A DNA stretch of 64,000 nt from Berberis thunbergii (GCA_003290165.1 QNQO01007608.1:124001-188000); one strand, 5' to 3'; counted from the stretch's first letter, positions 43,571-58,075 are shown. Numbers and translations are program-made. Notes: a model not told the origin generated them from the sequence alone.

Positions 43571-44945
43571 TCAAACCTTGTATTACACCTTTCTCAAACC
43601 TTGTATGACTTAAGCATCGGAGTGCCATCGCCCGCCAATATGGTGGTCTTTGGCTCACGTGTGTTCCCTGTGTAGGTCAAGGTCAATGAGAACATGATTT
43701 GACTCCATCATTTTGGTTCCGTCTGTTGGGAACGACAAAGTTCCTAAGAAAAAAATGTATCACCCTTCCCTTACAATCCAAATGATGGTGACCACGAGAT
43801 CTCACAATAATGGAGACATTGTTGAGCCCTTGAATGCTTGAATTGATGGATCACTGCCAGCTTCGGGCGGTACTAGCACAGTAGGGGGAAGAACCTCAGA
43901 CCTTGCGCCGACATTAGATATGACGGACCGTAGGGTGGATCTACTATCAATCCAATTGCAGCGAATATACTCACTCACCGGAACCCTCCACCTGCCGAAG
44001 AGCCCTATCCATAGAAAACACCAGAGAACATGTTCAAGAGAGCCACTTTGCCCATGTCGGCTCTCATGGACCAAGGGCGGAGGAGTGGGTAACGAAGATC
44101 TGGCGTCTAGGGCCAACAAATCTGCCTCACAGAACCCCTCTGGCTTGGGGCCACTAATCTAGACATGTTGTACAACCTCACTATCCCCCGCTCCTGAATC
44201 ACATCATGAACGAGCCACTGCCAAAGAAATTTAGCCCGCCAAAGTTGGAGTTTTACCAGCATGTAATGGCGCTCAAGAATTATCTGAAGCAGTAATGTGC
44301 CAATCACTCCCTATTAGCCTGAAGAAGTCAGTGTTGACTTGGTTCCGCAGTTTCCTTCCAAAGTCCATTGACTCATTTCAGACGTTGGCCAAAGCGTTTC
44401 TTACCCTCTTTGTTGGCAGCCAACGAATCAGGAAGGGCTCGCATTACCTGTTTACCCTAAAAAAGAAGCCGAACGAGACACTAAGGGAGTATGTCACACG
44501 CTTCAATGATGAGTTGAGGGAGTACATCACACGCTTCAATGATTAGTTAACTCTCATTGATTGCTGCATTGATGATACTTCGGTCACAACTTTCACCTCG
44601 GGCCCGAGGAGAACCTGGTTCTATGACTTCCTCACTCTGGAGCTTTCGACTGATATGGCAGACTTGCTGAAGACCGCCTTAGAATACATCACTCTCGATG
44701 AGATGTTGGCCGCCGAAAAGGGGCAGAGGCTGAAAAAAAACCCTTTGGTTTCAGAGACAAGAAGGAGGTCACACACATAGGAGCTCAAGTGGGAACAAAG
44801 TGAAATATTGCGATTCGCGAGGACACTCTAAGAATCGATTTCTACCCGGCGTTGCAAGTAACCCACAAGAGGTTCACTTCGGAGGTAACTTCTACCCACC
44901 GCATCTGCACGCAGTTTCTGTGTGATCACTTGTATTTAGCTTGTT
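43571..44945 (+). pseudogene. Tat-like LTR end and gag (copy B)
   Basis: Truncated LTR (to about 43,711), PBS-like TTGGTTCCGTCTGTTGGG, then gag from about 43,783. The core at 44,295-44,546 has VLTWFRSFLPKS. A 1-bp loss near 44,189 and a 2-bp loss near 44,275 relative to copy A cause extra shifts. The 33-bp internal duplication is at 44,485-44,550. Confidence 0.78.
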
Positions 44946-45627
44946 CTAGGTAGTATTGCATGCAAATTTGAATAGTGGCAGGATTGAGTTGAAACTTTCG
45001 TGCCCTCTCCCGCGGATAGGTTAATCACCATTTATTTTAGGGTTAGGAACCTAGACCTTTACTATTTAAAATCTGTAGCAAGATAATTATCTAGGACATT
45101 TGTGACGCTCATAGGAGCCCTTTATTGACGTTTGATAGCTTGAATGGTCGAGTGAAGGAACATATCCCATCTGGGAACAGTTCTTGAATTGGCATTTCAC
45201 TTTGAGCTAGAGAGTGGAAAAAGAGGTAGGAGCAACTCTGTAGTGACGGATTGATAGAAAATTACCGTGCCTCTCTCACAATCAGGTAAATTGAATTGAA
45301 TATCAGCCCTGCATTACTAAAGGAAAGCTCTAAGGTCGTCTGCATTTATTTGTTTGTGCATCATCTAGGTGTCACTTAGGGTTTTGTTGTTTTTATCTTT
45401 TAGAGTTAGGTCATCTTCATATAGCAGTTAGGCTTGCATAAAAAAATAATTAAAATAAAATAAAATATTTGAAGTCTATTTAGGAGTGTTGACTTTGAAC
45501 CTTCATAATCAGATAGTGTATGCATACATGGGTGCGTGATTCTAAGAGTAGACTTGTCCGATAAGAATTCGAAGAGTTCTTTGAAGTCCCCATTACCTAT
45601 TTAGGTTCATCGTCCTTATCCACTGAG
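44946..45627 (+). other. 5' leader of the gag-PR element (copy B)
   Basis: Noncoding counterpart of 28,232-28,917. Only scattered substitutions and one shorter A run. Confidence 0.4.
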
Positions 45628-47400
45628 ATGGCTGAGTGGAAGGCCTTTAAGGATTATTTCGCCCCTCTTCCTAGTAGTGTTCCGTCTTGCATTTTCTTAC
45701 CTGAGACAAATGCAAACAGTTTTGAACTCAAACCATCTATTATTCATCTCTTGCCCACTTTTTATGGTTTTGAGAAAGATGACCCTTATCTTCATGTCAA
45801 AGAATTTCTTGACATCTGCGCTACCCTGAAGTACCAAAACTTTTCTGATGATTCGGTCTGTCTTATGTTATTCCCCTTTTCTTTGAAAGATAAGGCGAAA
45901 TCGTGGTTAAATGCATTAGAGACAGGATCCATCACATCATGGGATGAATTGTCAAGAAAGTTGTTGACAAAATACTTCCCCATTCATAAAACAAATGCCC
46001 TCCGACGGGATTTATCTAATTTTCAACAAAAAAAGGGTGAATATTTCTATGAATGTTGGGAAAGGTTCAATGAGCTCATTGTCATGTATCCCTATCACAG
46101 ATTCGAGAAGTGGCGGCTAGTTCATTACTTCCAAGACGGTTTAACCCCTCAAAACTGTCGTATGATTGATGCCACTAGTGGTAGGTCATTAATGAAAATG
46201 AGTGTCAGTGTAATTTGGGAATTCTTTGAGACGCTTTCCGAAAATTCTCAGCAATGAGATTATTCGAGAAAGGAGTCTGATAGGCATAAGGGCGGTCTAT
46301 ATGAAGTTAGAGATACATCTGTTCAACCCTCTTCTGCCTCAAAGTTAGAGACGGCAGTTATGACCATGACTCAAAAGATAGATGCACTTTTGAATTTGAG
46401 TCAACATATACTTCCCGCAAACGCTTCATCTGAATTTTGTGCTGCATGTTCGAGTCCTGGTCATTCAATAGCTAATTGTGACTTGCAAAACGATAATCTT
46501 GCATACTATGTTGAGCAAGTCAACTCTTATAATGTGATGCACCAACCTAGCAATAATCCGTAACCTAACTATTACAATTCAGGGTTCGCCAAACATCCAA
46601 GTCTCTACTGGACCCATGGCCCACACCAAGGGGGACTTGTTGTTGTCTTCTAGGTTCCTCAAGCCTCTATCCCTGTTAAGCCTCACCTTAACCAAGCTCC
46701 TCCATCCAACACATCAAGTTTAGAGGAAACGGTTAATCGGTTTGTACAGCGCTCAGAAAGTATAATTGAGCAGTATTCTAAGGACATATCCGAGTTGAAA
46801 GCAATGACTCAACACCAATCTCAAGCCCTCAAAAGACTTGAGATAGCTGTGAGTAAGATTACTCAGTCCTTTTTGGAGAAAGAGCCAGGGAGATTTCCTA
46901 GTCAACCTGTTCCAAACCCAAAGGGTCAATTCGCAGTTGGTAGTACATATGAGTCACACCATGAAGATGTTCAATCTATTACTACCATTTAGAGTGGTAA
47001 AAAGGCTGACAATCGGGTACAAGTGCCTGATTCGAGTGTCGTTGCATCTCCGTCTAAGTCAATGCCGGTTGCATCTCCATCTAACAAGGAGGCTGATAAA
47101 GCCTCATCTTCTAAAGATGTGCCTCTTGACTTTGACCCCACTCAGGCATGTTATATGCCTAGGGCACCATTTCCATCACGGTTAGCTCCGACAAAGAAAA
47201 GAACAAGTGTAAACGACGTAATGGAAATTTTTAAACAAGTTCACATAAATATCCCATTACTCGATGCTATCAAGTACGTTCCTAACTATGCCAAGTTTTT
47301 TAAGGATCTTTTTACACAAAAGTGGAAGCTTCATGTGCAAAAGAGAACCTTTCTCACCGAGCAAGTTAGCTCAATTATTCAACACAGAACCCCCGCCTAA
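45628..47400 (+). pseudogene. gag of the gag-PR element (copy B, better preserved)
   Basis: The ATG at 45628 (MAEWKAFKDYF) opens 209 uninterrupted codons to 46,257. They include LLPTFYGFEKDDPYLHV (deleted in copy A), the gag core (DKAKSWLNALETGSITSW, LLTKYFPIHKTNAL) and YECWERFNELI. The same frame continues past four in-frame stops, the first being TGA at 46,255, then TAA near 46,561, TAG near 46,651 and TAG near 46,990. It runs through the zinc knuckle CAACSSPGHSIANC (46,439-46,480) to 47,400. Three of the stops are shared with copy A; the one near 46,990 is specific to B (A reads Gln). Confidence 0.85.
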
Positions 47401-48591
47401 GTATAGGGATCCTTGTTGCCCGACTATTTCTTGTATTATCAGTGATCATGTGATAGATAAGGCATTATTGGATTTAGGGCGAGTGTTAATTTATTGTCAT
47501 ATTCTGCTTATGATCAATTAGGTCTTAGTGGGTTTAAATCGACTAGAGTAACACTGCGATTGGCATATTGGTCTGTCAGAGTCCCCCGTGGTGTTATAGA
47601 GGATGTGATTATCAAGGTTAAAAAATTCTATTACCCTGTGGACTTTATAGTTCTTGATACACAACCTGTTCACAATCCCTCTAGTCACATTTCAGTCATT
47701 TTGGGTCGACCATTTTTTGCCACATCCAATGCCATTATTAACTGCAGAAATGGAATTATGAAATTGTCATTTGGCAACATGACCGTCGAACTCAACGTTC
47801 TTAATGTTAGTCAACAACCTCCCGAGCCCGAGGATGTTTGTGAAGTTGACATGATTGAGAGTTCGGTGGAGAATTCCTTATTGCAGTCTGTATCAGATGA
47901 TCCCTTAGCAGCATGTTTGACTAACTTCGGTTTAGACTTCGATATTGATGATTCCATTAGGGAAGTGAATGCTTTGCTTGATTCAACCCCTATTATGGAT
48001 CTGGGTTACACATGGAAGCCTAAAGTGAAACTCCTTCCACTCGGTGAGTCAAAACTAAACCCTTATGCTGATACTATTGGGCTTTCTGACCCATTCCCTT
48101 TTCCACTCGTTCATGATGACCCATTTGACATATGTCCTCCTAGTGACTTTTACATGAAGTCTGATTCTCCCATAGGTAGTGTTGATTCCAGGTTTGGGGG
48201 TGTTGTTGAGCTGTCTAGCTCATCATCTTTGTGCAATTCATTTTGTTATGATGAGCCTGTACCACCTGATATATCTGTAGACATACCTCTTTCCATCCCT
48301 TTAATAGTGACTGACGCTACCTATCTGGATCCCTTGTTCTTAAGGGATGATTTTAATTTTGACCATCCTATTGTGCAACACATTCAATCTTTCGATTTGA
48401 CACCAGACATAGGATGTCCCTTTTTAGGAGTAGGAAATAGTCATTTGCAGGATATTCCTGTTTGTGACAACTTTCTGCTCCAGATCCCTATAACTTCTTT
48501 ACGACTGCAGGTTCGTTTGCATTTTCTCTATGATTTTGCATGGCGTCTTCGTCATTTTAGAGATGTGTTAGTTTTGTTGTGCTGCATGTAG
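47401..48591 (+). pseudogene. protease plus unrecognised C-terminal region (copy B), frameshifted at the active site
   Basis: Counterpart of 30,664-31,855. Copy B has GGATTTAGGGCG where copy A has GGATTTAGGGGCG, a 1-bp loss at about 47,477 exactly in the catalytic D-L-G-A-S codons, so the protease is broken. The remaining frame is open from 47,494 to 48,591 (365 codons) with SVILGRPFFATSNA and the same C-terminal region. Confidence 0.8.
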
Positions 48592-50981
48592 GTGCTATTA
48601 TATATAGACGGATCCTCAACATTTTCGGTTATTGCTATATGATCTAGTCAACATCTTGGACTAAGTGTCTAGGTTTGGTGGAGTGCTCACTATGTTCTTG
48701 CTCGTCATCTCATGGTACATCATTTATGAGGAAGAATATATGTCGGGTTGACGACATTAAACCAAGCACTCCTATGAAGCAGCCTAGCTTCAGTTGTGTC
48801 ATTATGGTTAGTCTGGATTGATTTTCAAGTTCTTTCTAGTTGCATTTCACTCATACTCGTTAGCTCCGTAACAATTTTGACTTACAACTGATACATGTAA
48901 GTTTTATTTTTTTCATTTGTATACTCTTTTGTGTCCTATATTGTTTTTATCAATTTATTATGATGAGTCCACAGTTCTTATGTTTTTGAGCGTTCATTGG
49001 TTGATGATTTTGTCGAAATTGGTAAAAACTTCCCATGGTAATATCACTCTAACTCTCATCTTTTCTTTTTCCTGCATTTGTCATAATCATCATTTTATAC
49101 ATTGAGGACAATGTTTGGGTTAGGTTTGGGGGCGAGGTTTATGAGTTTTTTTTGCATTCTTCGAATTTTTTTGAAATGAAATGTATTTCACAATTGACTA
49201 TTGTATTATACTCAATCTCCATTTAAGTCATAGTTAATTATGAATATGTGTGAAAATTTTTCAATTTGAAAATGCATTCAAAATCTATGTTCATTTCTAA
49301 TGAAGAGGATGTGCTTTCAAGTATGCCTTTAAATTTGAGGAACGCATCCTTTCACTTGTCAATTTTATATATCAATAGGAAAACATATGGTTTGATATTA
49401 TCTTTAAGTTAAATATATTTCATGATATTTTTTCGACTCGACCATTCTTTCACTATAAGCCGAGTTAGCATGATTTGAAGTTAATCAATAAGATATTAAT
49501 TAGAAAACCTTAGAATAATAGTGGAGACTTAACCCTTGTGAGTTTTGAGACATTCTATTTTTCTTTAACGTTATTAAATAAACTCTGACTTTTCTTGAAT
49601 CTGCATTATCTCGTTGATGATCTCATTACTCTTGTTTCTTATATTGATTGCTTTGAGAATGACGTTAAAATTGAATAATACACTAGAACTTTTTGATTTA
49701 TCTAGTTGAGATGTCATAATATCGAGTAGAGCTTAAGAAGTGATATAATCAATTTTTTTTTCTTTGAACCGTTCTTTAGCCTTTTAGCCTACTTATTGAT
49801 AAATATCCATTTGCAGCCCTTTGAGCATTTAAATAAACTTTTTCTTTGCTAACCCCATCTCCATTACCTACTCCAGTTAGGGAGTAAAATCTCATACTAT
49901 TTTTATCCTTACCCAATGTCTCCGAGAATGTGTACGGTTGATATATTTTTGAAATTGGTAAAAAAAAAAAAGTGAAATTAAATATTCCATGAATCCTCGG
50001 GATTTTTTAAAATGTTTTATTGTGCAGAAGGGGAAATCATGTCAAAAAAAAAAAGATTGATGCTTCGAAGAAAAAGAAAAGCAATATATATGAAGAAGAA
50101 TTTCGAAGGAAGAAAAAATGAATGTTGTACAACATTGGTTTATTCTTCATAGCCCCACGTGTTTATTGAAGGGTGGATCTATTTTTAGAGAATTTTTTCA
50201 TATCATTTTCCATTCTTGTTAGCCAAAATCTTAGCCTCATTACAACCAAATAAAGACCTAATGGATCTTAAGTAAAGGTCTGGTTCATAGATGTGGAGAT
50301 TAAATAGACAAGAACTAAGGCGTGTCATTCAACATTCTCAAAGTAATTGATATTCCTGTCCATGAGATCATATTTATTTCATTATTTTAAAAGTCCATTT
50401 TTCATGATTATTATATGTGAGATTTGTGTTTCCATAATTTATTCTCTTTCTCACATATAAATTGAGTGATAACTAACGAATCTCTGAGTGATTCATTTCT
50501 GAGTGACAAGAGAGATTTGTAGTCGAAGCTTACAATTCAAAGGTTATCTAGTCGTACCTTTGCTGAGAAAAACAAAGTTATGCTGATAAGGCCATGCACA
50601 CACACACTTCGAGTTGGGAATAATTGATAAAATTTATTTAACCTTTGGATACTATTAAACCGTTGTTAGACTCGTTGATATATTTTTCTGATATTGTTAG
50701 TTGTTTTCTGAAACATTTGGCAATTAGATGATTACTCTGAGGATAATAGATAGAGTGACTAAGTTACCATGTTTTGAAAATTGATTGAGTCATAATGTTT
50801 GTGGGTAACATTTTTGGAAACCCTCACGAGGCTATAACTCGTCCACTAGAGGTAATCTAGGGATTTTAAGTCTTGTTGCACAGTTAAGGTAAGTGCAACT
50901 GATGATTCCTGCGAAAGTGAGTTAGAATTATATTTTTATTGTTTTGCTCGAGGACTAGCAAAATAAAGGTTTGGGGGTATT
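48592..50981 (+). other. 3' noncoding region and polypurine tract of the gag-PR element (copy B)
   Basis: Same layout as copy A: an internal TTGAGGACAATG...GGTTTGGGGGCG motif at about 49,101-49,135, and the terminal tract AAAGGTTTGGGGGTATT at about 50,965-50,981. The terminal tract is slightly more canonical than in copy A (AAAGG and five Gs). Confidence 0.6.
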
Positions 50982-52445
50982 TGATATTCACGTAATTATT
51001 ACATAATATATCCCTTAATTTAGATATGTCAGTGTTTCGATTACTATATTTTATTCTAATTATTTCGTTTTCATGGCTTTGTAGGAATTTGAGTGTAAAT
51101 GATGAAATCACATTAAGGCGACAATTTAAAGAATAATCAATTGGTTGATTCCAGCGGTGGTGCAAAGTATAGGGTCACATATCTAAACCTAACCCAAATA
51201 AACCTACGTCCACCTAATTTAATCTAAGCCTAAGCCCAAAAAGCTAACCTAAAAACCCAAGCCCAACCTAACAAGAAAATAGGAGAACCCTATTTAGGTT
51301 CTTTTCTTTTCTTGCTCTCTCTCTCTCTCTTTTCCTACGTGTGTTTTCCTCCTCTTTTTTCAGCCACCACGCCAATCCACCATGCCGGCAATCCTCGCTC
51401 GATAGGATAACCGGCAGTGCGATCATCCCACCATCACCACCTCCTCCTAGTCTTCCACCATCAGTTGTCACTTCACCTTCCTCCCTCGCCCGCTCTTCCT
51501 CTCTCGCTAGGGAGGCGCCACACCCTGTCCATCGTAGACATCATCAACTCCTGCGTCAACAAAATCACACACAACCACCGCCACTGTCCCTGTCGCAAAT
51601 CACCGTAACAACACCGCCCATGACCCCCTATTCCTTTCTTCTTCCCCTGTTTTCGTGTTTCTCTCTTCACCTCGCCACCGTCCAACATCCACACCGCCGA
51701 TCACCACCATCAGACGCCTCCACCATCACCACCTCGTGCACAAAACAAAGAAGAAACAGGGAGGACGTCCCTGTTTTCCTCTCTCCCAGCCGACTAACAA
51801 CCCACACACACCACCATCATCTTTGTTCCTCTCTTCTCCACGGTCTCTTCCTTCTCCACCTCTCTATTTCTGCTCCTTCATCACAACCAGACCACGCACC
51901 ACCACCGCTACAAGAGCAGAAACATGGAGCACCACCCCTGTTTCTCTCCCTTTTTTTTCGTTCTCTTTCACGTCTCTCTCTCTGTTCTTCCATCTCTCTC
52001 CCCCTCTCTCTCTTTTGCAGGTACTGGAGCCATTCGGAGGAAGAAAGAGCTCGCGAGGAGCGCGGATCGCTGGAGACGAAGACTAGAGGAACGCGCGATT
52101 TTTGGCGGGAAACAATTGTTTTCAAACAGTTGGCTATTGGCACCCCGAGATCCTGTAAGAGTCACCATAGTGCATTTGTATCATTTTCTCGGGATGTGCA
52201 TTTCATGCTGAGATGGATTCCACTGATGCTGTGACCACCACCACCATGATCTTCTAGACCGTCGAGGCGAAGATGAAACCACAGGGTTTCCTAGAGTTTG
52301 TTGTATTTGAATTTATTGTTTTCTTTATACTTAAATGTTAAACACAGTTGATTTCTGAGTTTTAATAATTTGCTTTCATCGATTATATTCGGATTAATTA
52401 TCTAGACTAGTTAGTAGTTAGAAGTACCCTTTATTGATATTCAAA
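50982..52445 (+). repeat. 3' LTR of the gag-PR element (copy B)
   Basis: Starts TGATATTCACG at 50,982. The (CT)n tract near 51,315 is longer than in copy A. The low-complexity frame at 51,341-52,234 differs in frame and length from its copy A counterpart, which argues against coding selection. Confidence 0.6.
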
Positions 52446-52478
52446 GTTTGCTTTAATCAATTAATTTGAATCTATGAA

Positions 52479-54542
52479 TGTGTGTGCCGTAAGAAGACTA
52501 AGAACATTAAGCAAACGGGGCTTGCTTGGCGATGTTAAAATGGCAAAGTTGAGTTTTTATGAGCATTGCATTTATGGAAAGCAGTGCAGAGTCAATTTTG
52601 GTGATGTTACTCATAGCACCATGGGGATTTTGGATTACATCCACATTGATGTTTGGGGGCCCTCTAGAGTTGCATCCAAGGGGGTTCCAGGTATTTTGTG
52701 TCTTTTATCGATGACTTCAACAGGAAAGTATGAGTGTATACCAAGAAACATAAAAATGAAGTCACTGATATCTTCAAGAAGTGAAAAGTTATGATTGAGA
52801 AACAAACTGGAAGGGTGATCAAAGTAATGAGATCTGACAATGGCGGTGAGTACACCGAGAATCCCTTGAAGCAATTTTGTTTGGAACATGCCATTAGAAG
52901 ACACTTCACAGTGCAGTCAACACCAAAACAGAACGGGGTAGCAGAGCGGATGAACCGTACCCTGTTGGAGAGAGCATGGTGAATGTTGTCTAATACAGGT
53001 TTGGGCAGAATATGGTGGGATGAAACAGTAAACACGGCGTGCTATCTCATTAACCGCTCTCCTTCATCAGCTATTGAGTCTTAGATTCCTAGGGAGGTAT
53101 GGTCTAGTATTTCTTCAGATTATTTTAACTTTAAAGTATTTTGTCCAACATATTTTCATGTTAGGGAGGACAAAATTGGAGTAAGGGTAAAAAAACTATT
53201 TTTCTCAGTTATCCAGATAATATGAAAGGGTATAGATTATGGTGCCCTGACTTGCAGAAGTTTGTGATCAATTGAGATGTGAAGTTCAATGAGGAGGTTT
53301 TATTACAGGCAAAGTGTGAGAGATTGAAAAATGGTTCCTTTATTTGGAGGGGTGATAGCTATGATGAAGATGAGGATGCTGGAGATTTTCTGTAGGTGGA
53401 GCTTGGAGCTCTTAGATCTCATAAAAAACATAATGTTCCTTCTACTGAGGGAATAGGTGATACAATAAATGATGCATGATGAGACAGTGACAGAATATGA
53501 GGTTCTTACTGATGGGGGACATGGATCCTACACAACAACAAGTTCAACAATTATAAATGTCGTTTTTAGCAGCAGGTAGAGAACCTAGAGTCAGACGTGC
53601 ACCACTTAGATTTGACTATGAGTGGAACAGTAGCCAAGTTCAACAATTACTGATGGGTATGATGATGTCCCTACCACATATACGCAAGCTTTGAAAAGTA
53701 TTCACAAAGATGAGTGGAATGAGGCTTTGGATGAGAAGATGTTATCTCTTCAGAAGAATCATACATGGGAATTTGTGACACTCCCTAAAGGGAAGAGGTC
53801 GATTGGGTGTAACTAGGTTTTCACAGTGAAAGACATGATTCTTGATTCCAAGGGTACTTGTACAAGTATACGATACAAGGCAAGATTGGTGGCTAAAGGA
53901 TATGCACAACAAGAAGGTGTGGACTACAATGAAGCATTATCTCCCGTGATAAAACACACTTCTATCCGAGTCCTTTTGACATTAGCAGCGCAGTTTGACT
54001 TAGAGCTCGAGCAACTTGCTGTCAAGACTGCTTTCTCACATGAAGATTTCGAGGAGGACATATACATGTCTCGGCCCGATAGATATGTTGTTGTTGGTAA
54101 CGAAGAAAAGTAATGCAAACTGAATAAGTCATTGTATGGGTTGAAGCAATCTTCGAGGCAGTGGTACAAGAGGCTTAATGCTTTTATGATTGAGTAGGGA
54201 TATGCGAGAAGTCAGTATGATCCTTGTGTATTCACACAGAAGCTCAAGGATGGGTCTTTTGTGTTTCTCTTACTTTATGTTGACAGCGTGCTCATTTGCG
54301 AAGAACATGCAAGAAATTGATAAATTGAAGTTGAAACCTAGCATGGAGTTTGAGATGAAAGATCTTGGTTCAGCGAAGAAGATACTTGTGATGGAGATAG
54401 TGAGAGATAGGAAGAAGGCCAGACTGACATTGCCACAGAGACAATACTTAGAGAAGGTTATTTATTATTTTGACATGGATATGTCCAAGCCAGTAAGTAC
54501 TCATTTGGTTGCTCACTTTATGAGCATTGTCTCAACTTGATC
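52479..54542 (+). pseudogene. Ty1/copia integrase-RT fragment (copy B)
   Basis: Counterpart of 35,735-37,798 with the same truncation points. It carries YIHIDVWGPSRVASKG, SDNGGEYTE, NGVAERMNRTLLERA, RYKARLVAKGYAQQEGVDY and FEMKDLGSAKKIL. Several residues are closer to the family consensus than in copy A (VAKGYAQQEGVDYNEA). An extra TGA interrupts integrase near 52,981. Confidence 0.88.
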
Positions 54543-57500
54543 AGGCTCTCTCAGTGTTGATGCCCCAAGGGGGAAAGGCCCTTAGGGGCAAGACGCCGAT
54601 TCTCGTGACGGGGAAATGGGTCTTGGAAGTTTTTCACGCCAATGTGGAGATTGTGAGACAATGACTCAAAGTCCCACACAAACAATGACTCAAAGTCTTA
54701 TTTCCTTTCATTTAAAGAATTCTTCACAGGGCAACATACAGTACTTGAGAATAAAGAAATGAGCATGACATGAAACAGACTGCGAACACGGTGTGAAACA
54801 GGCTGCGAGTTTGTCGTGAATCGGTGTGTGTGCAGCGTGAAACAGTAGCCAAGTAAAAGGATTGAAATCGGGTGATTTTGGGTGTCCTTCGTTTGCGTAA
54901 TTTCATCAAGTATTTAGGGTTCCTTTTAGGTTATACTTCTATTGTAGGGAGGAGTGAATGAAGGAAGATTCAGAAGAAACTCTTGTTACTTGGTGGTATG
55001 GTTGGCTTGAGATTGGGTAATTTCAAGGATCATTGCTTGACAACATTGTAATCTTCAATACTGGTATGATTATATCAATAAGATAGTTATAGAGTCGTCA
55101 TCCATGAGTAGGCAAAGTCAAACCACGTAAATCCTAGTACGATCTTTACTTTTTTGCATATTACGTATGCGTGTTGTTTGCTTATTACTTGCGTAACATT
55201 TTCAGTCATTCACTTTCAACAACTAGGTCTTGGCATTATACATTTAGTTTACTTGCAGCAATTGGCTTTGAATTGATTGTTTCAGGTATTTACTTTAAGA
55301 AATTGTTGGGATAGTGTTGGCTTGAATAGTCCCACATCAAGTAAGGAGGAGTTGTTATTAAGGTTTATAAGGAGATGGTCCACTTCCTAATAGCAACTAG
55401 GCCTTTTGAAAAAAAACCCAAACCCTACACCACCTAAACCCAGATGAAAGGCCCAATATAGTTGTGTTTAAGTTGGGGGCAATATCGTTGATATGTATAG
55501 TGGATCAAGGTTACGAGATGAACGATGATTTAAGTATGGGTCAGCTTGGGACTGTGCTAAAGCCTTTCTCATTTTAGGGTTGACTTATGTCACGTGTACG
55601 ACTGTGATCGCATGACTGATTGATGTCTCATCACAATCCTATCTCACCAAACCAAAATTCTTTTCCTGCATTTGTGGTTCTACGTGACTTGGTCTGGCAT
55701 TGTTGCTTCTCCTACTCTTCAGTCCTTGCTCCATCTCCGATCCTTTTCTCTCCCATGGCTCGTATCGAATACATGCTTTTAAGTGCTCCTTTTTTGAATC
55801 CTTTTTGTCGTGCTATGAAGTTCTTGGTCAGCATATCCTTTCATCACTACTTGGTTGTACCTTGGTTTTGGTTATTGTGTAACAAAAAAGAAAAAAACAA
55901 TACTCTCTTTGATTTTATTAAATGTGTTTGCTACAAAGTTACCAAGACTATATTTCTTACAATGGAGTGTCAGACTAGGTTATGCTATTAACGCTTGGTC
56001 TATGACCTGAAAGTTGGCTTTCAAACAACTTTCTTTCAAGTGAACAATAGGCAACAAGAACGGATGGTTTACTGATTTGGAAACATAGTATAAATTACAT
56101 GAAACAAAAGGGTGATTTAATCACCAATGTTTTGTATACTACTCCCGGTTCATTAGTTTACTGTTGCACAGGTAACCTGATTTGAAAACAGAGCTGATCA
56201 GTTACCTTGCTTTCAATACTTAATACAGCATAGTATGTACTCTTTTTAGTCATTGTTTCTCTTGAGAGGAAGTACATAACAAACTTTCCTGATGGTGTCC
56301 CTTCTTCCAAACACATTACAACCCTTTGGATCGTGTTTGTTCAAATGACATTGCGGGTGTTATTTTGTGACATAAGATAACTTTGATCTACCAGTGGGTT
56401 CAAACCTATTACTGCAGCAGATGAGTTACTGCCATCTTTCAAGCAAAATAAAATGCAGATTTTGTTTGCTTCCTGTTGCACCGTCTTTCAAGCAAATAAA
56501 AATGTGAATTTTTGTGTAGGATAAACAAAAAAAAAAAAAAAAAAAAAACCCTACTCTTCTTACATCTTCATGGAAGTTAAAAAACAACTACTGTCTAGGA
56601 TTAAAAAAAAATTACAAACTAAAAAGTAATCTAGTCTTAAAACAAATCTAGTCCAAAGAAAACTAAAACCTAAAATTAGAAATTACCTCGAAGAATCCTT
56701 TGTATTCTCTGCCTTTTCAAATTCCTAAAACTGCTGCATAACTTCGTCCATGGTAGGCTCTTGAGTTGAGGGAGAGTGTATCATCTAAATTATTCGCTAC
56801 AGTTAAGGAGATATCTGGAAAACCAATGCCTGAACAGAAAATTGGTTAAAGCTATTATGAAAATTATGAATAGCGTCTCTTTAGCATCCAACACTATTTG
56901 ACGAAGTTACAAGATGTTCAGAAAGATCATTGTGCATGGTTCGCAAGTTATTTGAGATGGATGAGAGTCCGTTTGTGATGCCATCACGAATTTCGTGTAA
57001 AACAGTCAAATGTGAGTCGCCTTCTGATACCAAATGGCCTTGGCCATCGCATATCTTAGTTAAGAGACGAATGATGGGTAGAATCACTCAAGTTTGAGCT
57101 GGGAATGGGCTTGATAGGTGGTGGCATCCTCATACTAGGTGATGTGCCGATTGACAAATGCCATTATGCACGTTTTATGAGAAACAAGAGCCTCAGAGGG
57201 TGAGGTATTTCTGGATGTAAAATAAGGACCTGTGGAAGCAATGGATCCATGTGACTAAGTCTGTGAAGCTGATTGAGGCTTTAAACTCTGCGGTTCCAAT
57301 ACTCTTTGCCAATCCATAGGCTCATGTTCATTTCTGCAAGTGACAACCTGTTCATTTGGTTGTAGAGGATGGCCAAGATGATAAATGATTGAGGTGATTA
57401 GTTGAGGAATGGGCAATATGCCTCAGGAATCAACTGTCTGAATCATATGCTATAGTATCCACCACGAGATGCCAATTTGTTCCCTACAATGAACTCGATA

Positions 57501-58075
57501 GACCAAGTCTAAATTCATGCGTGAATTGTTGCTTCATGCCCATTGGAAAGAAGATTATTTACCAAAAAATAGCAAACAATTGTAAGTTCAAGGGGAGAGA
57601 GATACACTAAATGGTATAGCGGATATTATCAAGCATAACAGTAAAGTGCGAAAAGCCAGTATGATCACTTGGTTGACCAGATTCCAACGAGTCGTACCAC
57701 TGGTAAAATAGTTGAGAAATCATGCCATGATGTTCAAGAGACAATAGGTGTGTCCATCCGCATTGGATGAGTGTTCTAGTAGTATCCCTTCCTTCGCCAA
57801 CTAGCATGTCATTTGGAAAGAATTTCAAATTGAAGATTTTCTCATGTCGAGTTTCTTGAGTATGAGAAGGGAAAGAGAAAGCACAATGCGCTCAGTGGTT
57901 GACTATGCCTACTCGGAAAGAGAGCACGAGCGCATTGCCGTGTGACTATTTCAGTGGACTCATTTGCATAAGCTTGATCAAATTCATCTTGGTCATCGGT
58001 GTCTATGATTTCTCCTAAGCAGGCTTAGAACCGGAAGGAGATGAGACCAACTGCTGGAAAGAAAAGAATGTCTTG
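54543..58075. other. LTR-derived fragments and noncoding region (copy B)
   Basis: Counterpart of 37,799-41,390, with the same LTR-like pieces (Tat-like start on minus at 55,633). It lacks 68 bp at about 56,390 relative to copy A. Poly-A at about 56,527-56,548. The minus frames at 57,087-56,881 and 57,828-57,607 match those of copy A. Confidence 0.4.

Noticed and set aside
46255..46257. programmed stop readthrough in gag of copy B
   Set aside because: Three further in-frame stops follow, some shared with copy A, so simple decay explains it better.
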